A DNA stretch of 64,000 bases from Pseudomonas chlororaphis (GCF_003731765.1 NZ_MOAL01000003.1:248001-312000); one strand, 5' to 3'. Positions 17,366-26,438 are shown, counted from the stretch's first letter. Numbers and translations are program-made. Notes: generated by a model from the sequence alone, not told the origin.

Positions 17366-17478
17366 CGTTTTATCGGCGCTGTCCCCGGCATTCGGTGCTG
17401 GGTGCCGGTTCCACCCCTGGCGGCTTATGGCTATAGTCCGGCCCTCAGATTCTCAAGCCGGGGCACGCAGGAGCACGC

Positions 17479-17799
17479 ATGGCATTCACCAAGATCATCT
17501 TCAAGCACCCGGAGTCCGGGGCGGTACGGGCAGCGCCGGTGGGCTTTTCCTGGACGGTGCTGTTTTTCGGCTTTCTGCCGCCGTTGTTCCGGGAAGACTG
17601 GAAATGGGGCGCGATCCTATTTGCCCTGGGGATCTTCACCTTCACCCTGAGCAATGTGGTGTTCGGTTTTACCTACAACAGGCTGCACATCGCCGAGTTG
17701 GTCGGCGCCGGCTTCAAGGCGCAGTCCGTCGCCAGTGGCAACCTCGACGCCATCAGCACGCGGATCGGCGTGGCCATCCCACCACTGGAAGCCGCTTGA
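17479..17799 (+). CDS. Small membrane protein, possibly HrgC/DUF2628-like
   Basis: 106 residues starting MAFTKIIFKHPESGAVR. Two adjacent hydrophobic stretches (SWTVLFFGFLPPLF and AILFALGIFTFTLSNVVFGF) separated by REDWKWG give a two-span hairpin, followed by a soluble tail. The pattern recalls small HrgC/DUF2628-type inner-membrane proteins, but I cannot confirm it and no function is known to me. It stands alone between two terminators. Confidence 0.65.
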   Translation: MAFTKIIFKHPESGAVRAAPVGFSWTVLFFGFLPPLFREDWKWGAILFALGIFTFTLSNVVFGFTYNRLHIAELVGAGFKAQSVASGNLDAISTRIGVAIPPLEAA

Positions 17800-17822
17800 G
17801 GCCTGAGTGTTTCGGGCGATGC

Positions 17823-17860
17823 AAAAAGGGCGCATTCATCACTGAATGCGCCCTTTTTTT
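17823..17860. terminator. Bidirectional terminator between convergent genes
   Basis: AAAAAGGGCGCATTCA and TGAATGCGCCCTTTTTTT form a long perfect stem around loop TCAC. It serves the plus-strand small membrane gene and the minus-strand gene ending at 17875. Confidence 0.88.
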
Positions 17861-17874
17861 ATCGCAGGTGGGGC

Positions 17875-18279
17875 TCAGTCGGCGGCGTCCAGCAGGGCTT
17901 GGGACGCGGTGACATAAGCGGTCTGGAACGCCGGCGATTCGATCCACGCCAGGGCGCTGGCTTCGTCCGCTTCGGTGGACCATTGGCGGTACTCGATCAG
18001 CGCCGCGAGGATGAAGTCGGTGGCGCCTTCCTCGCCTTCCTGCTCCAGCACTAGAGCCAGCAGCGGGTCTTCCAGGAACGCCGTGCACAGCGCTTGCAGG
18101 CTGGTCTGCTCGGCATCACGCATGGTTTTGAACAGCTCGGTCAGGTCCACCGACTCGAAGTCGATGCGGTCATCGTTCGGGTCCAGCTCCACGGGCGCGA
18201 CGTTGCGCTGGGTGCGGTTTTGCTTGGCTTTGGTCTTCGCCCGCTGGGCTCTTTTGTGTTGCTTGTTCGCAGATGCCAT
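17875..18279 (-). CDS. Uncharacterised acidic protein with basic N-terminus
   Basis: 134 residues from the ATG at 18277-18279. A strongly basic, Lys/Gln-rich start (MASANKQHKRAQRAKTKAKQ) is followed by an acidic helical body (LFKTMRDAEQTSLQALCTAF, QEGEEGATDFILAALIEYRQ). No signal peptide or membrane segment and no family I recognise. The basic tail could bind nucleic acid; that is only inference. A longer frame to 18600 overlaps the neighbouring hydrolase gene and is not used. Confidence 0.7.
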   Translation of the reverse strand: MASANKQHKRAQRAKTKAKQNRTQRNVAPVELDPNDDRIDFESVDLTELFKTMRDAEQTSLQALCTAFLEDPLLALVLEQEGEEGATDFILAALIEYRQWSTEADEASALAWIESPAFQTAYVTASQALLDAAD

Positions 18280-18358
18280 GGGCGCCTTACCTGTTGCAGA
18301 AGGGGGGAGCTGAAACTCAGGTGCAAAAGGATGCCAGTAAAAGGCCGCCCCGGCACCT

Positions 18359-19333
18359 TTAGATGACCGCAGGCGGCACGGGGTGCCCCGGCGTGCCTGC
18401 CGCCAGGGTGCCGTGTTGCAGCCAGTGCAGGGCAATCGGCCACAGGCGGTCTTGATAGTGGCTGCGGAAAAACGCGAAGTGCCCGACGTCCTGTTCGCCA
18501 ATGTCTTCGGGCGCAATGCGCCAATGGGTGCAGCGGCTGCCGGTGAAATACCCCAGCAGGCGCTGGATGGCCGGCACGGTGCCGTAAGGGTCGTCCTCAA
18601 TGCTGATGGCCAGCAGGTCGGCCTCGACCCAGGCGAAGGGCAGGGCAGCGTGTTGGCGCACCAGCTGGCGACCGCTGGGGCGCTGCTCGTAGCGTGCGCG
18701 CGGCGTGGCCCAATCGCGCACCACGCCGGCCGGGGTGTCTTCGAGCCAGCCCAGGCGCTTGCCTGGGAAGTAGCCGCACAGTGCGGTGACCAGGGGCATC
18801 AACAGGTGCCATTTGCCGAACATCTGCCAGCGTTGCTGGGGGCTGTAATCGCGCCAGTAGGCGAATTGCGCACCGACTGTCACCAGCCGGCGGATCGCTG
18901 CGCCCGAGGCGCCGAGGCCCGCCGCGCAGCCGCCAAAACTGTGGCCCACCACGTCGATCGGCTGCCCGGGAAACTCGCGCTGGGCGCGTTGCAAGATGGC
19001 CTCGAAATCCAGCACGCCCCAATCCGACCACGACGCGTGCAACCCCTTCAGCGAGGTCGGCCGCGACTCGCCGATGCCGCGATAGTCATACAGCAGCACC
19101 TCGAAGCCATGGGCGAATAGGTACTCGGCAAACCGCGAGTAGTGCCGGCAGCGCACCGAGGTGGCCGGGTTGATGATCACTACCGGGCGCTCGCGGTCTG
19201 GCTGGCAATGGCGCCAGCTGAAACCGCCCAGCAGGAAGCCGTCAGCCGCCGCCTCGCTGAAGGCCACATCGGCGCCAGGCAGCGTTGTGGCGTTCAGCGT
19301 CGGCAAGGGGGTGGGTGGCGTGTGCACGGTCAT
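18359..19333 (-). CDS. Alpha/beta hydrolase of unknown substrate
   Basis: 324 residues. Alpha/beta-hydrolase landmarks: FEVLLYDYRGIGESRP (about 77-92), the nucleophile elbow GHSFGG with Ser132, an acid in AISIEDDPYGT and a late histidine in DVGHFAFF. The YDYRGIGES segment resembles serine hydrolases annotated as predicted esterases or acyl hydrolases. No signal peptide, so probably cytoplasmic. It is followed by the acidic protein gene 79 bp later and may share its transcript. Confidence 0.85.
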   Translation of the reverse strand: MTVHTPPTPLPTLNATTLPGADVAFSEAAADGFLLGGFSWRHCQPDRERPVVIINPATSVRCRHYSRFAEYLFAHGFEVLLYDYRGIGESRPTSLKGLHASWSDWGVLDFEAILQRAQREFPGQPIDVVGHSFGGCAAGLGASGAAIRRLVTVGAQFAYWRDYSPQQRWQMFGKWHLLMPLVTALCGYFPGKRLGWLEDTPAGVVRDWATPRARYEQRPSGRQLVRQHAALPFAWVEADLLAISIEDDPYGTVPAIQRLLGYFTGSRCTHWRIAPEDIGEQDVGHFAFFRSHYQDRLWPIALHWLQHGTLAAGTPGHPVPPAVI

Positions 19334-19380
19334 GATCGGGGCTCCTGTGGCGCAATGGCGCGCCCTGAGCGTGGTTGGAG

Positions 19381-19710
19381 CTAGGGGTGTTTGGCGGCCG
19401 TGCCCATTAATACCCGGCTTACCCAGAACGCTGCAACGGCGAGGGCGGCGAGCACCAGGGCAATCAGGCCGTGCATGACGATTTCGAACCAGAAGCGCCC
19501 GGGCTCGGTGGCCAGGGTATAAATCCGTCGTGGGCCGACCCGGTTGCCCGTGACGATCTGACCTTGCACCACGCTGTCCACCAGCAGGAAACCCAGGCCG
19601 CCCACCAGCAGCAACAGGAACACCCCGATCAACACAAAGACCCAGGCGCCGCGCCTCGGGTTGTCGGGGGCGGGGTGGGGCAAGGGGACGCGAACTTTTT
19701 TCTGGCTCAT
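19381..19710 (-). CDS. Small two-span membrane protein of unknown function
   Basis: 109 residues from the ATG at 19708-19710, which has AAGGA about 10 bp upstream; an ATG at 19719 abuts the same site with no spacing and is less likely. Hydrophobic segments WVFVLIGVFLLLLVGGLGFLL and the stretch HGLIALVLAALAVAAFW enclose a periplasmic or cytoplasmic loop of about 40 residues. No family recognised. It precedes the hydrolase gene by 47 bp in the same direction. Confidence 0.7.
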   Translation of the reverse strand: MSQKKVRVPLPHPAPDNPRRGAWVFVLIGVFLLLLVGGLGFLLVDSVVQGQIVTGNRVGPRRIYTLATEPGRFWFEIVMHGLIALVLAALAVAAFWVSRVLMGTAAKHP

Positions 19711-19829
19711 GGGCAACATTCCTTTGTGGCAGTCTGCGGCGGCCCCCTGCGATGGGGCGCGGCGGGCAACTTTACTCGCCCCCGGCCGATCACGATAATC
19801 GGCGCCTCTGCCACCTTGGACTACCGCAC

Positions 19830-21857
19830 ATGGAATTGCTGGAAAGGGATCTTGCCGATTGGGAGCCATTGGCGCTTGAGTGGCATCAGGGTTATGGGTT
19901 TGTGCAGGGCGAGTTGCTGGGCGATGCCCAGGCTCGCGACACCTACATCCTGCTCAACCCGGAGGGCAAGGCGCCCCAGGTTGTGGCCGAAGAGGCTGCG
20001 GCCGGGGGCTTTTGGCCGACACCGCTGATCCCCGGAGAGCCGGTCTGGCGCCATCGCCGCAACCGCCACTTGCTGGCTGATGCGCGCTGCGTCTTTTACT
20101 GCCAGCCGCATTACGACGGACGCTATGGCTTCCAGGCGTTGCTTGCCTTGCCGTTCCAGTTCCGCGAGCCCTTGCATAGTCTGCTCCATGGGTACTGGCG
20201 CGATCGCCTGACCCTCTATTTTTTTACCGATTACGAAGTGCGCGCGATGCAGGACGTGCAGCATGGGGCGTTTGCCTTGCTCGAGCAGGACCTGACTGAA
20301 GGGGTCGTGCCTGCACCGCTGTACACCGACGGGGTGGGGCTCTTTCTCTATGGCCGTCGCGTGGCCAATGCGGGCGATCAGGTGCGGGCGACCAACTGCC
20401 GGGCTTACCAAGTGGTCAATGGCCAGGTCTGCCGAGGCTTCAAGCCGTTGCACCAGAAGGACGGCAGCCCGTTGCCCATCGCCAACCCGGAGGGTTTTCA
20501 TCAGGTCGCGGGCCGCTGGTTCAGCGATGGTCAGTCGATCATCGTCCAGGCGCAGCAAGGTTCGAGCGTGAGCTACGAATACTTCTACCGCATCGATGAC
20601 GTCGACCTCGCCAGCTTCACCGTGCTCAACGAACGCTATGCCAAGGATGCTCGGCGCGCCTATTACATCACCGGCAGAACCCTCCGCAATGTCGGCGAGT
20701 TCCGTCTGGTGAAGGAGCAGTACCCGCAGTTCGACGCCGGCGGGCGTGTGGTGGCGAGCACGGAGAGCGACGATCGCTATTTTGCCGTGGACGAGCAATA
20801 CGTCTACGCCGCCGGCACCCGATTGCGCGGCGCTCACGGCCCGAGTTTTCGCTCCCTGGGCTTCAACCATTACTGCGATCAGCAGCGCGCTTATCTGGGC
20901 AAGCAACTGCTGGAGCTGGAGGTGGACAGCCTGGTGGTGGCCAAGCTGTATCGGGGCGAGGGCGAATACGCACCGGTGCTGGTGGGCGACCGGCATGGCC
21001 CCCTGAACGCTGGTGGGGTGCTTAATAACGCGATGTTCGAGCAGTGGGCGCCGTACTTTGCCGCGCACCCTGAGCGAGAGGATTACTGGTGGCACCGCAT
21101 GCAGGCGCAACGTGAGCAGCCTGAAGCAGAGGAAGACCCGGCCAGCCTGCGGGATATCGGCCAGGGCTTCAGCCTGGGGCGCAGTGTGTACTTCCAGGGG
21201 AATAAGATCGAAGGCCTGGACGCGGCGAGCTTCAGGTTGCTCAACGAAAGCCTGTGCGGCGATGCCAATGGCTTGTACCGCATTGATTACTATTCGAGGG
21301 CCAACATGGCCGCCGAGCGTTTTTCGGCCCAGCCTGTAGAGCATTTCCGGTTCCTGGATGAGGTGTACATCACCGATGGCAAGGCCGTGTTCAAGCACTG
21401 GATTCACTACCACCTGCCAGAACTGCTGCGCAAAGCCGATCTCGCCACTTTCGAAACCTTCGGCCATGGCTGGGCCAGGGATGCGTCGGCGGTGTACTGC
21501 TACGGCGAAATAAAAAAACACCTCAACCCGGCGACCACGCGCTTTTTGGGCAGTTATGCCTTCAGCCCCGAACTGATGTCGTGGGCTGGCAAACCGCTGG
21601 ATGTGGAATTCACCATGGACGAAGTGTCGGTGCCGCACCCGGAGTTTCTGCAGCTGGGGACCCGCAAACTGTTCTGCGGCCGCCGCCCGCAGAGCGCCAA
21701 GCGTATCGACCTGCCGACCCTGGAGTTTCTCGACGCCAAATTCGCTCGGGACAAGCGAACGTTCTATCGCTACGAGCGCGACGTGGGTCTGACCGAAACC
21801 AGCGAAGACGAGTACCGACAAGCCTTGGCCAAGGCCGGCGAAACTTTGAAGAAATAG
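19830..21857 (+). CDS. DKNYY-family repeat protein
   Basis: 675 residues starting MELLERDLADWEPLALEW. Repeated units of the DKNYY type are visible: DARRAYYITGRTL, DDRYFAVDEQYVYAAGTRL, GDANGLYRIDYYSR and ARDASAVYCYGEIK, each a charged turn followed by paired aromatics and a short strand, as in DKNYY proteins. No signal peptide or membrane segment, so cytoplasmic. The family has no established activity. A start at 19752 would add 26 residues of non-conserved sequence. The gene is followed after 22 bp by the chorismate-mutase-like gene. Confidence 0.85.
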   Translation: MELLERDLADWEPLALEWHQGYGFVQGELLGDAQARDTYILLNPEGKAPQVVAEEAAAGGFWPTPLIPGEPVWRHRRNRHLLADARCVFYCQPHYDGRYGFQALLALPFQFREPLHSLLHGYWRDRLTLYFFTDYEVRAMQDVQHGAFALLEQDLTEGVVPAPLYTDGVGLFLYGRRVANAGDQVRATNCRAYQVVNGQVCRGFKPLHQKDGSPLPIANPEGFHQVAGRWFSDGQSIIVQAQQGSSVSYEYFYRIDDVDLASFTVLNERYAKDARRAYYITGRTLRNVGEFRLVKEQYPQFDAGGRVVASTESDDRYFAVDEQYVYAAGTRLRGAHGPSFRSLGFNHYCDQQRAYLGKQLLELEVDSLVVAKLYRGEGEYAPVLVGDRHGPLNAGGVLNNAMFEQWAPYFAAHPEREDYWWHRMQAQREQPEAEEDPASLRDIGQGFSLGRSVYFQGNKIEGLDAASFRLLNESLCGDANGLYRIDYYSRANMAAERFSAQPVEHFRFLDEVYITDGKAVFKHWIHYHLPELLRKADLATFETFGHGWARDASAVYCYGEIKKHLNPATTRFLGSYAFSPELMSWAGKPLDVEFTMDEVSVPHPEFLQLGTRKLFCGRRPQSAKRIDLPTLEFLDAKFARDKRTFYRYERDVGLTETSEDEYRQALAKAGETLKK

Positions 21858-21879
21858 TCATTCACTAAGGACTGCACAC

Positions 21880-22206
21880 ATGGACGCGACAAAAACGCTG
21901 CAACCCCAGGAATGCCAGGGCATGGACGATATCCGCCGGGAAATCGACCGCCTGGACCAGAGCGTCATTCAACTGCTGGGCCAACGGTTCCAGTACGTGC
22001 TGGCCGCCTCGAAGTTCAAGACCTCGGCCACCTCGGTGCGCGCCCCGGAGCGCTTCAAGGCCATGCTCGCCACCCGCCGCGAATGGGCGGCGGCCGAAGG
22101 CCTGAGCCCGGATGCGATCGAGAAAATGTACAGCGACCTGGTGCAGCACTTTATCGCTGAAGAGATGAAGCACTGGCAGGCCGAGCAGCCCACGGCCGGC
22201 GCCTGA
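21880..22206 (+). CDS. PchB-type chorismate mutase / isochorismate-pyruvate lyase
   Basis: 108 residues, an AroQ-class all-helical fold. It lines up well with PchB over its whole length: MDDIRREIDRLDQSVIQLLG, the arginine in GQRFQYVLAASKFK, the key lysine in KFKTS, PERFKAML and the terminal HFIAEEMKHW. PchB makes salicylate from isochorismate, but there is no isochorismate synthase or salicylate-using gene nearby, so chorismate mutase activity or an unknown small role is equally possible. Its stop overlaps the start of the next gene (TGATG), so the two are coupled. Confidence 0.8.
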   Translation: MDATKTLQPQECQGMDDIRREIDRLDQSVIQLLGQRFQYVLAASKFKTSATSVRAPERFKAMLATRREWAAAEGLSPDAIEKMYSDLVQHFIAEEMKHWQAEQPTAGA

Positions 22207-22895
22207 TGTCGGGGGCGGTGAGTGAGCCGCCGGTGCCCGACGAACAGGCGTCGTCACCGGCCCCGGAGATCAAGATCAAGCTGTTTCCCGAGGATGTGGT
22301 CCTGTTGGACGAGCGCGGGCATCCTTTCCTCCTTCCTGTGCCCCGCTCCTGGGCGACGCGCCTGTTCCCGGTACTCTGGCTGCTGCTGGCCCTGGGCTTT
22401 GTCGCCGCGCTGTTCACCGGCAGCACGCTGACCTTGCCTCTGGGCTTGTCGACCCTGTGCTACCCGGTGGTCTTCTTGCTGCTGCACCACTGGCTGAGTC
22501 CAGCCGAGCAGCGCCTGGCCTGGTTCGATGCCCAGGGCCTGCACCTGCTGTGTGGCACCCAGCAGGCGCCCGACGCGAGCTACCAGCACTTCATCGCGTT
22601 CGAGGACATGGTCCAGATCAAGACCTTCAACGAGTACCGCAACATGGGGCGCTCGGGGATATTCCATTTCCGCAGCTACCAGATCCAGCTGAGGGCGCCG
22701 CTGTTCGAGCGATACAGCCTGCGCATCAACACCCATCGCAGTGAGTACTCGGTGCTGCGGATGATCAAGCGCGTGGCGCAACTGCCTGCGGCGCAACACA
22801 TCGAGATCGTGCCCATGGTGCGTTACGGCCAATTCCCGCCCACGCGGATCGAAGCCCGCCGGGAACGTGCACGGCGCTTGGAGGGGGAGGTGTGA
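22206..22895 (+). CDS. Uncharacterised membrane protein
   Basis: 229 residues starting MSGAVSEPPVPDEQ with an ATG sharing a base with the upstream stop. Two membrane segments (about residues 50-67 ATRLFPVLWLLLALGF and 75-95 LTLPLGLSTLCYPVVFLLLHHW) are followed by a soluble beta-rich domain (YQHFIAFEDMVQIKTFNEYR, FRSYQIQLRAPLF, YSVLRMIKRVAQLP) of the sort seen in bacterial PH-like membrane proteins. That likeness is only structural intuition. It ends in a very basic tail. Confidence 0.72.
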   Translation: MSGAVSEPPVPDEQASSPAPEIKIKLFPEDVVLLDERGHPFLLPVPRSWATRLFPVLWLLLALGFVAALFTGSTLTLPLGLSTLCYPVVFLLLHHWLSPAEQRLAWFDAQGLHLLCGTQQAPDASYQHFIAFEDMVQIKTFNEYRNMGRSGIFHFRSYQIQLRAPLFERYSLRINTHRSEYSVLRMIKRVAQLPAAQHIEIVPMVRYGQFPPTRIEARRERARRLEGEV

Positions 22896-22991
22896 ACGGG
22901 GCGCGATTGAGCCTGGGGCGCGGGTTGGCCCTGTAACGTTCAGTCATCAGGCGAGGGCTTGCGCTCATCTGACCCGCTCTTTACTCTGCGC

Positions 22992-23181
22992 CGGTCGCTG
23001 CCAAATCAGCGACCGGGTGTAGGAGCCCGAGAGTCGCACCGTGCACAAGCGCCCAGCTTTTCCTGGGTGCTTTTTGCTGCCCTGTGTTTTATGGCGGCTG
23101 TGCGCGGGCACGCTTCGGCGTGGCCGGGACGTGCGTCCGGTCTCCTACCCCGCGTACAGCTGCCACCCAGCTTGTAGGAGA
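22992..23181 (+). promoter_or_regulatory. Structured leader with competing helices upstream of a small gene
   Basis: Hairpin A: CGGTCGCTG / CAGCGACCG (22992-23000, 23007-23015). Hairpin B: GCGCCCAG / CTGGGTGC (23049-23056, 23063-23070) followed at once by TTTTT, terminator-like. Hairpin C: CACGC-TTCG-GCGTG (23109-23122) with a UUCG tetraloop. Hairpin D: CCGG(G)AC / GTCCGG (23124-23140). The segment TCTCCTAC at 23141-23148 can pair either with TAGGAG at 23020-23025 or with GTAGGAGA at 23174-23181, two mutually exclusive helices. This fits an attenuator-type regulatory RNA for the gene at 23221. Confidence 0.55.
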
Positions 23182-23220
23182 GTTTGGGAGGGAGCTTCTC
23201 TAACGCACGGAGCTAGACCC

Positions 23221-23487
23221 ATGAACGGATATATCCCTCTTCAAAGCACCGCCGCAGACAACCCTGTCCTGCTGATCAATCCCCATGCACCGCTGCTGGA
23301 CCTCCTGGCCTGCGCCGATCAGCGCATCCGCGCCATCCACAAACTGATGAACAGCCTGTCCTGCATGACCGCGCAAACAGCCGACGACAGCGACCTGTTC
23401 CAGATCGCCGACATCGCCGCACTGTTGCTCGGTGATGGCGTAGCCCTGCTCGATGTGGCGCAGGGCAGGGCGACGGAGTTGAAATAG
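23221..23487 (+). CDS. Small helical protein, DUF3077-like
   Basis: 88 residues starting MNGYIPLQSTAADN at the ATG 23221-23223, with GGAG 8 bp upstream. The frame is open further upstream through the structured leader, which I regard as non-coding. The body (LLACADQRIRAIHKLMNSLS, DLFQIADIAALLLGDGVALL) is amphipathic helix, as in the DUF3077-type small proteins common in Pseudomonas. No function is known. It is the last backbone-like gene before the AT-rich restriction-modification block. Confidence 0.7.
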   Translation: MNGYIPLQSTAADNPVLLINPHAPLLDLLACADQRIRAIHKLMNSLSCMTAQTADDSDLFQIADIAALLLGDGVALLDVAQGRATELK

Positions 23488-23771
23488 GCTATCGCTGAAG
23501 TTTTATTGAAGTCAGAGTGAAGGAATGGCCAGGATCCACTGTGATGCTGGCCGTATTTCCGAGCCTGTGACGCTGGAAAATCAAATGAATTATGGACGCA
23601 GTGATGGAGTACTTGAATATAAATAGATCAGGCTTTTTACGTGAAATTAATTAAGAAACTGCTGCAAAGCTTCTTGGCTTTGCGGCAGTTCATAAGTCTT
23701 ATAATTGTCAGTTATGTGAGTGGTTTAGTAAGAGGATCATAAAGAGTTGTGATGGTTGTATGGTGCTGAAG

Positions 23772-24851
23772 TTAAATTATTTCAGGATTTCCCAAAACTT
23801 CGAGTCTAATTAGAAGTTCTGGCTCACTTCTAAACCATATGTCTGAATCTCGTGCTATTTCGCTAATTCTTTTTTTGAAGGGTGTAGAATTTCGGTCCTC
23901 AAATGCAGTTATCATTTTTACATGACTCCGCGAGATTCCTGCATCAGCAGCAATTTTTAGTAGAGACTCTTTGCGTAGTTCGGTGATTGGTCCATCGCTG
24001 TGCACAACTTCGATGAATATAAGTCGAAGTCCATCTTTGTGACCTGTATCAGCCGCCACAATGTCAGGTAGTTCCGCTGATGGGGAGATATGTAAGCCAA
24101 TATCCTCCGCTTCACCAGAGAGCTCTCTGAATGTCTTTTTCTCCGATGTGCTTATGTGAACAACTACGGGGGTAATCATAATTTTTTTGAGTAATTCCTC
24201 ACAAACATCGCGAGTAATTACAGATGCTTCGCCGGGGGGGAGGCGTAATGTCATATTAGTGGTTGGTAGAGCGACTGTGACCTGACCCTCTTTGCTGCCA
24301 GTTCTTCTAAGAAGGCGCATTCTTTTAAGAATCATAGGGTTAAGGTTTTGCTCCTGCCAGTTCGCTATAAGTTCGGTCAGGCTTGCGTCATCAAGTGAAG
24401 GGTCGAAAAGTGCCGAAAAGCTCTTTGCAAGGCAGTAAATCGGTGCAGGAGAAGTCGTTGGTACGCCCTCACGTTTAACGATCAGTCCGACTGGAATCGC
24501 CCTGTTTCTGATGAGGTCATCTCGAAGCGGTTCGCGGGTATTGTCGGCATACCATTGGTCAGCTGCTTTGTACCCTGGAGTGTGGCATGTGGCGATCCAC
24601 AAGAGTCGATCCTCGTTGGTGTTTTTCTCGGCTTGAGGATGTCCAAAACGAATCACTGTCGAGGGGCGAAAGTAACGTTCCATGCCTTCAATAAAGGCGC
24701 CATACAGGCAAACAAACACCATTCTTGTTGCCATCTCGCCGACCAAAATTGAGCGATCCGGGAAAGATTCCGGGAAAATCAACGAGAGGCGATCGCGTAC
24801 AAAAGGTAGGGGAGCAAACGGCGGTAGGGTGGTCATAAGGATTTTTCTCAT
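23772..24851 (-). CDS. Type II restriction endonuclease, BsuBI/PstI family
   Basis: 359 residues. The C-terminal half shows the family's PD-(D/E)xK-type core: AELPDIVAADTGHKDGLRLI leading into FIEVVHSDGPI, then KIAADAGISRSHVKMITAF. The N-terminal half (WYADNTREPLRDDLIRNRAI) is the family's DNA-recognition region. BsuBI and PstI cut CTGCAG; the specificity of this protein is not proven by sequence alone. It follows the cognate methylase gene by 81 bp in the same operon, so the methylase is made first. AT-rich codon use marks it as acquired. An ATG five codons downstream is an alternative start. Confidence 0.9.
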   Translation of the reverse strand: MRKILMTTLPPFAPLPFVRDRLSLIFPESFPDRSILVGEMATRMVFVCLYGAFIEGMERYFRPSTVIRFGHPQAEKNTNEDRLLWIATCHTPGYKAADQWYADNTREPLRDDLIRNRAIPVGLIVKREGVPTTSPAPIYCLAKSFSALFDPSLDDASLTELIANWQEQNLNPMILKRMRLLRRTGSKEGQVTVALPTTNMTLRLPPGEASVITRDVCEELLKKIMITPVVVHISTSEKKTFRELSGEAEDIGLHISPSAELPDIVAADTGHKDGLRLIFIEVVHSDGPITELRKESLLKIAADAGISRSHVKMITAFEDRNSTPFKKRISEIARDSDIWFRSEPELLIRLEVLGNPEII

Positions 24852-24932
24852 CGGGGGGTGAGATAAATCCTACTGATGCAATCTGCCTACTGCAACTAAA
24901 TTTTTATAGCTTCAGCTCTGAAGTTTATTTTT

Positions 24933-26438
24933 CTATGTCGCAGCTATGGCTTGTCTTCTCTGTAGCACTGCTGAAACTGCTTGATCTGCCTCGGCCAGCG
25001 TGGGTGTGTTAGGTAGCAGGTTCCCTATTGCCACAAGCGATTCAAGTGGTGGTAAACGGAGCTTTCGCAGCTCTGTTGCATTCACCTGTGTGCTACCAGA
25101 AATCGCACGGAAATGGGCATCTACTACAGTGCTGTTAAGGAAGGCTGCGAGTCCTATGGTCTCAGAACGGGTGAGGTCTCCTCCGGGGCGGTGGATATAA
25201 TTCAGATGATTTTCCAAGCCGATAAATTCGCCAGGTAGGTTTCCTGCTAGGTAAGGAGCTGCCGTTACCCGTCTAACATCTTCTTTGGGGCTGAATCGTC
25301 GCATGACTACATAGTTGGTGTTTCTTACGAGCATCCAAGCGCTGGCAGCTGTGGAGAGTATGTGTTCGCGTTTTTTTTGTATTGGCCATGTTATACCGGT
25401 GTGCCTTACGTGTTGCATCCACAGTAGAGGAACAGCGCCTTTTGAAAATGATTCCAAAATAAACTCTTTGGATCGAAACGGAACTACCGGCCCAGTTGAT
25501 ACCTTAAGTCCGAACGAGGCTAAGGTGTCGTGCCACTCTTCAAAATTATTTCCAGCATGATTTGCACCTGCCGCAACCGGAATAGCTATCGTCATTTGCT
25601 CATCGTTGCCTATCACTTCTGTGGTTGGAATCACAAAAAGCTCGGCCTCAGGCAGGTCTGAAACCCCTTGGCTGGTACTGAATGCAATTTCCCCTACTTG
25701 CAGCGGCTGAGCTGTGGCCCAAGCTATTACGGCCTCTTGTAGGATTGTGTCCTCATAGAAGTGAGCTTGACGACTCTCAAAAAGATGCAAGGCGTCGATG
25801 TGAAGGTAATGAAGTAGATGTCTTCTTACTGCTGCAAAGTAAGAACCGTTGAGCCAGGATCTCGGGGTAATGAAGCACCAGCGACCAGATGGTTTGATTA
25901 GGCTGGCGCAAGCCGCTTGGAATAGCCCATAGATGTTCGGCTGGCCATAGACTGCGTAGCTATGAGCCTTCGCTCTAGCATCTGCCTTGTTCAACTTAAA
26001 GTAAGGTGGATTAGCTATGCAGACGTCAAATTTCGGTCTGGCAGATTGCGCTAAACCGGAAAGCAGAAAGTCCCCAATTACGATGTGGCAAGAAAGGGTT
26101 ATGCCCGAATCTTTTGCGGCTCTCCGCAGGCGATCAGCCAAGCGCTTCAGGTAAGGCTTGAGTCGCATATCCATCTCGTAGAGTGTCAGCTCTATACGAG
26201 ATGGGCGCTCTTCGCGCCTCAGAATCTCTTGCACGATTGCGGCCGCGAGTATTCCAGCCCCTGCTGATGGTTCCAGGATGCTAATGACATCAGAAAATAT
26301 CCCAGTGGTTGCCCGCTTCGCCATGAACGTAGCTATGGGAGGAGGGGTCATGAATTGCCCAAGGCTTTTCTGCTCATCTTTGCTAAGAGACGAGACAAAG
26401 GCTTTTCCATTTTGGTGTGCAAACTGGGTGATTGGCAT
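24933..26438 (-). CDS. Type II DNA adenine-N6 methyltransferase
   Basis: 501 residues. SAM-binding motif I is SILEPSAGAGILAAAIV near residues 47-63, and the amino-methyltransferase motif IV is NPPYFKL near 140-146, so it is an N6-adenine enzyme. An early KSLGQFMTPPPIATFMA segment is typical of gamma-class methylases. The C-terminal half would hold the target-recognition domain. It protects host DNA from the adjacent BsuBI/PstI-type nuclease. It is the first gene of the pair. Its promoter should lie in 26439-26600. Confidence 0.92.
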   Translation of the reverse strand: MPITQFAHQNGKAFVSSLSKDEQKSLGQFMTPPPIATFMAKRATTGIFSDVISILEPSAGAGILAAAIVQEILRREERPSRIELTLYEMDMRLKPYLKRLADRLRRAAKDSGITLSCHIVIGDFLLSGLAQSARPKFDVCIANPPYFKLNKADARAKAHSYAVYGQPNIYGLFQAACASLIKPSGRWCFITPRSWLNGSYFAAVRRHLLHYLHIDALHLFESRQAHFYEDTILQEAVIAWATAQPLQVGEIAFSTSQGVSDLPEAELFVIPTTEVIGNDEQMTIAIPVAAGANHAGNNFEEWHDTLASFGLKVSTGPVVPFRSKEFILESFSKGAVPLLWMQHVRHTGITWPIQKKREHILSTAASAWMLVRNTNYVVMRRFSPKEDVRRVTAAPYLAGNLPGEFIGLENHLNYIHRPGGDLTRSETIGLAAFLNSTVVDAHFRAISGSTQVNATELRKLRLPPLESLVAIGNLLPNTPTLAEADQAVSAVLQRRQAIAAT

